A stretch of DNA of 64,000 bases, from NCBI GenBank assembly GCA_900100475.1, contig FMTU01000005.1:62001-126000 (forward strand), in the 5' to 3' direction. Both the position numbers and the translations under genes were made by a program. How positions within the stretch are numbered: position 1 is the stretch's first letter; each line of letters begins with the position of its first letter. The stretch is from Sphingobium faniae (GTDB lineage: Bacteria; Pseudomonadota; Alphaproteobacteria; Sphingomonadales; Sphingomonadaceae). Below the pieces are notes generated by a model that was not told the origin of the DNA, ran no database searches, and was given only the letters and a program-made list of their open reading frames with translations. Positions 59,989 to 64,000 of this stretch are shown here, one piece after another.

Positions 59989-60818
59989 CGCCGCCCCCCG
60001 GCTATCCCGCGCTGGATGCCGTGGCGGAGATGGTGGAGCGCGATCTGACCGGGGATACGCCGGCGCGTTTGTTCGTGCTGGGCCTTTGCGGCGCGCAGGG
60101 AAGCGGAAAATCCACGCTGGCCGGTGCGCTCCGGGACCGGATGGAGCGGCGGGGCGTGGCGAGCGCGATCCTGTCCATCGACGATCTTTACCTGCGCCGG
60201 ACGGAGCGGGAGGAACTGGCCCGCGCCGTCCATCCGCTGCTGCGGACGCGAGGGGCGCCGGGGACGCATGACGTGGCTTTGGGACTGGCGGTGATCGCCG
60301 GGCTGGAGCGGGGCGAGGCGGTGGCCTTGCCGCGTTTCGACAAAGCGGTGGACGATCGGGCGGAGGAATCTGCCTGGCCGCTGGCGGGAGCGGGGACACG
60401 GCTGCTCATTCTGGAAGGCTGGTGCGTCGGTGCGCGGCCGCAGGCAGAGGCAGCGCTGGCGGAGCCGGTCAATGCGCTGGAGCGTGATGAGGATGCGGAC
60501 GGCGTCTGGCGGCGGTTCGTGAATGAGGCGCTGGCGGGACTCTATCAGCATCTGTTCGCGCGGGCCGATCGGCTGGTGCTGCTGGCCGCGCCCGGTTTCG
60601 AAGTGGTGCGGCGCTGGCGGGCGCAACAGGAGGCGCAGTTGCGCGCGCGGGCCGGATCGCATGGCGCGGGCGTGATGACGGATGCCGGGATCGCGCGCTT
60701 CATCCAATATTATGAGCGGCTGACCCGCCATATTCTCATTGAAATGCCGGGCAGGGCCGACCTCACCATTGATCTGGGATCAGACCGGGCGGTGCTGGCC
60801 GTTCATTCGCGCCGGTAA
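59985..60818 (+). CDS. P-loop kinase, D-glycerate 3-kinase-like
   Basis: The 277-residue protein has Walker A GLCGAQGSGKSTLAGALRDR (about 34-53), ILSIDDLYLRRTEREEL and LLRTRGAPGTHDVALG, the pattern of plant-type D-glycerate 3-kinase and yeast Tda10. LLILEGWCVGARPQAEAALA and a C-terminal FIQYYERLTRHILIEMPGRA complete the family signature. It probably phosphorylates glycerate to 3-phosphoglycerate. The ATG overlaps the CorC/HlyC-type stop, so expression is coupled. Confidence 0.87.
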   Translation: MTPPPGYPALDAVAEMVERDLTGDTPARLFVLGLCGAQGSGKSTLAGALRDRMERRGVASAILSIDDLYLRRTEREELARAVHPLLRTRGAPGTHDVALGLAVIAGLERGEAVALPRFDKAVDDRAEESAWPLAGAGTRLLILEGWCVGARPQAEAALAEPVNALERDEDADGVWRRFVNEALAGLYQHLFARADRLVLLAAPGFEVVRRWRAQQEAQLRARAGSHGAGVMTDAGIARFIQYYERLTRHILIEMPGRADLTIDLGSDRAVLAVHSRR

Positions 60819-60954
60819 CGTCAGCGCGAAAATCGGGGAGGGACGGTTAGGGGGACCCCTCGGCCGATGGGAGAGAGGGAGGGCAAGCGTCTAGAATTGG
60901 CCGATAACCAGCCATCATGAGACTGCGGATTTGCAAGATACGCAACCGCCAAAA

Positions 60955-60989
60955 GAAAAGGAGCGCGGCAATGCCACGCTCCCCTTTTT
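60955..60989 (-). terminator. Rho-independent terminator of the cytochrome c gene
   Basis: On the minus strand GGAGCGTGGC pairs with GCCGCGCTCC around ATT, followed by TTTTCTTTT. It lies 22 bp past the cytochrome stop codon. Confidence 0.8.
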
Positions 60990-61010
60990 GTCCTGAGGTC
61001 AGGCCGTGCC

Positions 61011-61634
61011 TTATTCGGCGGCGTTCGCGGCCGGGGCTTCGGCGGCATTGGCCGCGTTCGCGCCTTCGGCCGGAGCAGCGGCGTTGTCGCCTTCCGCCGC
61101 CGGAGCCGCGTCGGCCGCCGGAAGCGGCAGGTTCGAACCCTGCGTGTTCATCCACGCGATCAGGTTGGCGCGGTCGGCCGGATTGCCGAGGCCCGCAAAG
61201 GTCATCTTGGTGCCCGGCGCGAATTCACGCGGACTCTTCAGCCAGTGATCCATGGCGTCGAAGGTCCAGGTGCCGCCCTTGCCCTTGAGCACTTCGGAGA
61301 AGGCGAAGCCCGCCCTGCCGTGGCCAATTTCATCACCTACGACGGCATAAAGATTGGGGCCGATGCCGTTGGCTCCGCCTTGATTTATGGTGTGGCAGGC
61401 CGCGCACTTGGCGAAAACCTTCTCACCGGCCGCGACGTCGGCCTGCGCCAGCAAGGTATTGAGGCTGGGGCCGGCGGCGGCGCCTTCGCCTTCCGCTTCG
61501 ACGCCTTCGATCGCATAGCCCATCTTTTCCGGGCGTTCGCTGTGGAAATATTGGGAGCTGACGATAGCTCCGCCTAGCGCGATGATTCCTGCAAACAGCG
61601 CCCAGCCTGCAACGGTGTTGAAACGATCGCCCAT
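61011..61634 (-). CDS. Membrane-anchored c-type cytochrome (CycM type)
   Basis: The 207-residue protein has an uncleaved N-terminal anchor (VAGWALFAGIIALGGAIVSS), heme attachment site CAACHT at about residue 77, and the axial Met in PGTKMTFAGL. Cytochromes of this layout pass electrons from the bc1 complex to cytochrome c oxidase. The C-terminal ~40 residues are an Ala/Asn/Glu/Pro-rich low-complexity tail (repeated AEG, NAA units) that does not belong to the heme domain. It is divergent from pheA. Confidence 0.93.
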   Translation of the reverse strand: MGDRFNTVAGWALFAGIIALGGAIVSSQYFHSERPEKMGYAIEGVEAEGEGAAAGPSLNTLLAQADVAAGEKVFAKCAACHTINQGGANGIGPNLYAVVGDEIGHGRAGFAFSEVLKGKGGTWTFDAMDHWLKSPREFAPGTKMTFAGLGNPADRANLIAWMNTQGSNLPLPAADAAPAAEGDNAAAPAEGANAANAAEAPAANAAE

Positions 61635-61819
61635 TCGCTCGCTATCCCTTGAATTTCTGTTCTGGCGGCTACCCGCGCCCCTTCATCCGGGGCTGCCATA
61701 ATGGCGCAATCGCGAACGTGCAAGCATGGTTGAGGGCAAAAGCGACCCTTTGTGGCGTTCCTTCAGCGTTGCTCGGCGCTTGCGCGCGCGCAGGGGAGGG
61801 ACTAAGCGCGCAATCGCCG

Positions 61820-62710
61820 ATGGAAAACTATCCCGCCCCCGCCCGCGTGCTTGTCGCCCAGCTCAACGAAAAGGCCGCCGCCGATCCGGCGAAGGTCGTC
61901 GCCTATCAAGGCGCGCCGGGCGCCAATTCGCACCTTGCCGCGCTGGGCTATGCGCCCGATTGTGTGCCGCTGCCCTGCTTCGCGTTCGAGGATGCGATCG
62001 ACGCGGTGCGCAACGGCCAGGCCGCGCGCGCCATCATCCCGATCGAGAACAGCCTGCATGGCCGCGTCGCCGACATGCATTTCCTGCTGCCCGAATCGGG
62101 GCTGCGCATTGTCGATGAATATTTCCTGCGCATCCGCCATTGCCTGATGGCGCCCGACACCACGCCGGTCAAAAGCGCGATCAGCCATCCGCAGGCGCTG
62201 GGTCAGTGCCGCCATTATCTGCGCGAGCGGGGCATCCAGCCGGTCGCTTATGCCGACACGGCGGCCGCAGCGGCTCTGGTCGCGGAAACGCGCGCGCCGG
62301 GCGAGGGAGCAATCGCACCCTATCTGGCGGCGGAGCTATACGGCCTGCGGCTGGTGGCGGAGAATATCGAGGATAGCGATGACAATATGACGCGCTTCCT
62401 GGTGTTGGCGCGCGAGGCGAAAATCCCCCAGCCGGGCGTCGGGCCGGTCATGACGACATTCCTGTTCGAGGTGAAGAATGTTCCCGCCGCGCTCTACAAG
62501 GCGATGGGTGGCTTTGCGACCAACGGCGTCAACATGACGAAGCTGGAAAGCTATCAGCGGGGCGCGAGCTTTGCGGCGACGGAATTTTTCTGCGACATCG
62601 AAGGGATGCCGGGCGACCCGGCCATCGACCGGGCGCTGGCGGAACTGGAGTTCCACAGCAAATGGGTGCGGATGTTGGGCAGCTACCGGCAGGCGCGGCC
62701 CCGGACCTGA
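61820..62710 (+). CDS. pheA: Prephenate dehydratase
   Basis: The 296-residue enzyme makes phenylpyruvate from prephenate. It has VVAYQGAPGANSHLAALGYA at the N-terminus, AIIPIENSLHGRVADMHFLL, ISHPQALGQCRHYL, DNMTRFLVLAR (the Thr-Arg-Phe catalytic motif) and a C-terminal ACT regulatory domain (TTFLFEVKNVPAALYKAMGG; NMTKLESYQRG with the Phe-binding ESRP-like position). No chorismate mutase domain is fused. The frame is open upstream, but ATG 61820 matches the family start. Confidence 0.95.
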   Translation: MENYPAPARVLVAQLNEKAAADPAKVVAYQGAPGANSHLAALGYAPDCVPLPCFAFEDAIDAVRNGQAARAIIPIENSLHGRVADMHFLLPESGLRIVDEYFLRIRHCLMAPDTTPVKSAISHPQALGQCRHYLRERGIQPVAYADTAAAAALVAETRAPGEGAIAPYLAAELYGLRLVAENIEDSDDNMTRFLVLAREAKIPQPGVGPVMTTFLFEVKNVPAALYKAMGGFATNGVNMTKLESYQRGASFAATEFFCDIEGMPGDPAIDRALAELEFHSKWVRMLGSYRQARPRT

Positions 62711-62747
62711 GTGGTTTCGGCTGGCGGCGGACTGCCTCCCGCTCGAC

Positions 62748-62777
62748 AAAAAAGGCCGGTGTGGTGACCGGCCTTTT
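62748..62777. terminator. Bidirectional terminator
   Basis: Stem AAAAGGCCGGT/ACCGGCCTTTT with loop GTGGTG, between convergent pheA and the desaturase gene. Confidence 0.85.
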
Positions 62778-62795
62778 CCCTATGCTGAGGCTGGC

Positions 62796-63875
62796 TCAGC
62801 GCGCCATGGTGCTTCGCGCGATCTTGCCGACCAGCGGGAGCATCCCCTTGTAATTGCCACGATGATAGGGGGAGTCTCCATCCAGCGTCGCAATCAGGCG
62901 GCGATGCGCTTCGCCTAGCGCATGATAGGGCACGCTTGGCAGAAGGTGGTGCAGCGCATGGTAGCGCAGGCCCACCGGCGCCCAGATCGCGGCCAGGGGC
63001 GAGGGCGGCGGCACATTCACCGAATCCAGATATTGCGCCGTCACGGTCATCGCGTCGCCTTCATTCTCCCAGAGATGAGCGACCAGCGTGCGAAGCTGGT
63101 TGATGACGGTCATGCCTGCATGGACGGCCATATAGACCAGCAGTGGTTTCCACCCCAGCAGGAACACGCTCCCCACCAGGCCCAGTGCAAAGGCGCAGGT
63201 GCCCGCTTCCTGCCACGCCCAGCAGCGCGCGAAGTCGCCTTCGGGCGCGCGACGGCGATAGGCGGGGTTGATCGACAGGGCGGAATATTGCTCCCGCACC
63301 ACCCGGCGCAGCGGCGGGATCAGCAGCGACAGCGGCGTCAGCAGGCCAAAGCGCAGGATGAGGCCGACCGGCGCGAGCGCGGCCACAAGGATGAACAGCG
63401 GCAGCGACCATGGCTTCATCAGCGCGAGCGGCAGATATTCCGGGTCGTTCGCCGTGCCGTAGCGGGTGCGGGCATGATGCTGGGTATGCACTTCCTCATA
63501 CATGAAGGAAGGGATCATCAGCGGAATGCCGACCAGCAGATTCCATGCGACATAAAATCCGGGGAGCGCCCCTTCGCGAATATGCGTCAGTTCATGGATG
63601 AAGCTCGCGGCGCGATAGAGCGCCAGCATCGCCACCAGCCCCGAAATCACCGCCAGCGCCACATGGTCGAGCAGCATCGCGCCCGCCAGCGCGGCATAGC
63701 CCAGCAGCGCGGAGGCGAGGAAATCGGGCCAGTAGATGGCGGGTCTGGCGGTCGAAAGGGATCGCGTCAGCTCGGCGGCGGCGCGCAACATCGCCGCGTC
63801 ATCCGGAATCGGCTTGCGCCCCTGCGCCTCCGCGGTGCGGTGGGCGGCGGCAAGAACAGGATCATGCACAGTCAT
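62796..63875 (-). CDS. Fatty acid desaturase family membrane protein
   Basis: The 359-residue di-iron membrane enzyme shows its three histidine boxes as HELTH, HTQHH and HALHH in the right order and spacing. Hydrophobic segments lie between them (YAALAGAMLLDHVALAVISG; LPLFILVAALAPVGLILRFG). The ATG at 63875 follows TTTAGGAATATCTGC; the frame is open to 63980 but that part is not family-like. It probably desaturates or hydroxylates acyl chains; the exact substrate is unclear. It is convergent with pheA. Confidence 0.9.
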   Translation of the reverse strand: MTVHDPVLAAAHRTAEAQGRKPIPDDAAMLRAAAELTRSLSTARPAIYWPDFLASALLGYAALAGAMLLDHVALAVISGLVAMLALYRAASFIHELTHIREGALPGFYVAWNLLVGIPLMIPSFMYEEVHTQHHARTRYGTANDPEYLPLALMKPWSLPLFILVAALAPVGLILRFGLLTPLSLLIPPLRRVVREQYSALSINPAYRRRAPEGDFARCWAWQEAGTCAFALGLVGSVFLLGWKPLLVYMAVHAGMTVINQLRTLVAHLWENEGDAMTVTAQYLDSVNVPPPSPLAAIWAPVGLRYHALHHLLPSVPYHALGEAHRRLIATLDGDSPYHRGNYKGMLPLVGKIARSTMAR

Positions 63876-64000
63876 GCAGATATTCCTAAAGGGCAATTGC
63901 GCTGATATCGTGGCAGCAACGTGACATATTCGCCCTGTCGCGACTACCGCGCGATGTGCGGATTGACAATCGTCGTCCAAGCGCCGAACTGCTGCCTTCC

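Noticed and set aside
1..64000. CRISPR arrays, prophage genes, rRNA operons, integrases
   Set aside because: No regularly spaced direct repeats, phage structural genes, rRNA-like sequences or recombinase motifs were seen on either strand.

Overview
The window looks like the chromosome of a sphingomonad (Sphingomonadales, Alphaproteobacteria; Sphingobium, Novosphingobium or Sphingomonas type). Evidence: high GC, many paralogous TonB-dependent receptors (TBDRs), a CpdR response regulator, an HdaA-like DnaA paralogue, a class II DAHP synthase, a membrane-anchored CycM-type cytochrome c, and gene neighbourhoods typical of the order.

Region 1 (about 1-15.3 kb) is accessory and catabolic in style. 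It has three large TBDRs, an APH-fold phosphotransferase, two DapB-like NAD(P)-dependent dehydrogenases, a short-chain dehydrogenase, a DUF7064 (CrtC/AttH-like) protein plus the tail of a probable second one, and two GntR/FadR-type regulators. A divergent promoter region at 9.76-10.04 kb carries three palindromes and feeds a leftward operon (TBDR, DUF7064, dehydrogenase) and a rightward operon (TBDR, SDR, dehydrogenase). The region ends in an IS3-family orfA remnant.

Region 2 (about 15.4-22.9 kb) is more core-like: an EpsC-type serine O-acetyltransferase, a ScfR/RamB-like XRE regulator, a PiT phosphate transporter with a NUDIX-DUF47 fusion, and a ZnuD-like TBDR preceded by a probable Zur box.

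Region 3 (about 23.0-29.8 kb) is a second accessory cassette with the same kinds of parts: a GntR regulator divergent from a translationally coupled operon of phosphotransferase, protoporphyrinogen-oxidase-like flavoprotein, DUF7064 protein and TBDR. It stops just short of a tRNA-Val(GAC) gene whose 3' end faces it. The recurring partnership of TBDR, DUF7064, APH-like kinase and FadR-type regulator is the best candidate for an undescribed system. I infer uptake and modification of a hydrophobic, perhaps terpenoid- or steroid-like substrate, but the substrate is unknown.

A double-hairpin repeat of about 100 bp occurs four times, only in regions 1-3. Its arms change in a compensatory way, and each copy supplies the TAG stop codon of an adjoining gene.

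Region 4 (about 30-64 kb) is housekeeping: cpdR, an N-formylglutamate amidohydrolase-like gene, class II DAHP synthase, cysS, a Bax inhibitor-1 homologue, polA, a methyltransferase, a class A beta-lactamase-like lipoprotein, nadB, an ABC ATPase, purM with a purN-YjbR fusion, a coupled hdaA-ppk-ppx-argB run, a tightly overlapping yggT-DUF167-folD-NTF2-like-marC operon, an OmpA lipoprotein, a CorC/HlyC-type transporter, a glycerate-kinase-like gene, a membrane cytochrome c, pheA and a fatty acid desaturase. Most convergent pairs here are separated by clear bidirectional hairpin terminators.
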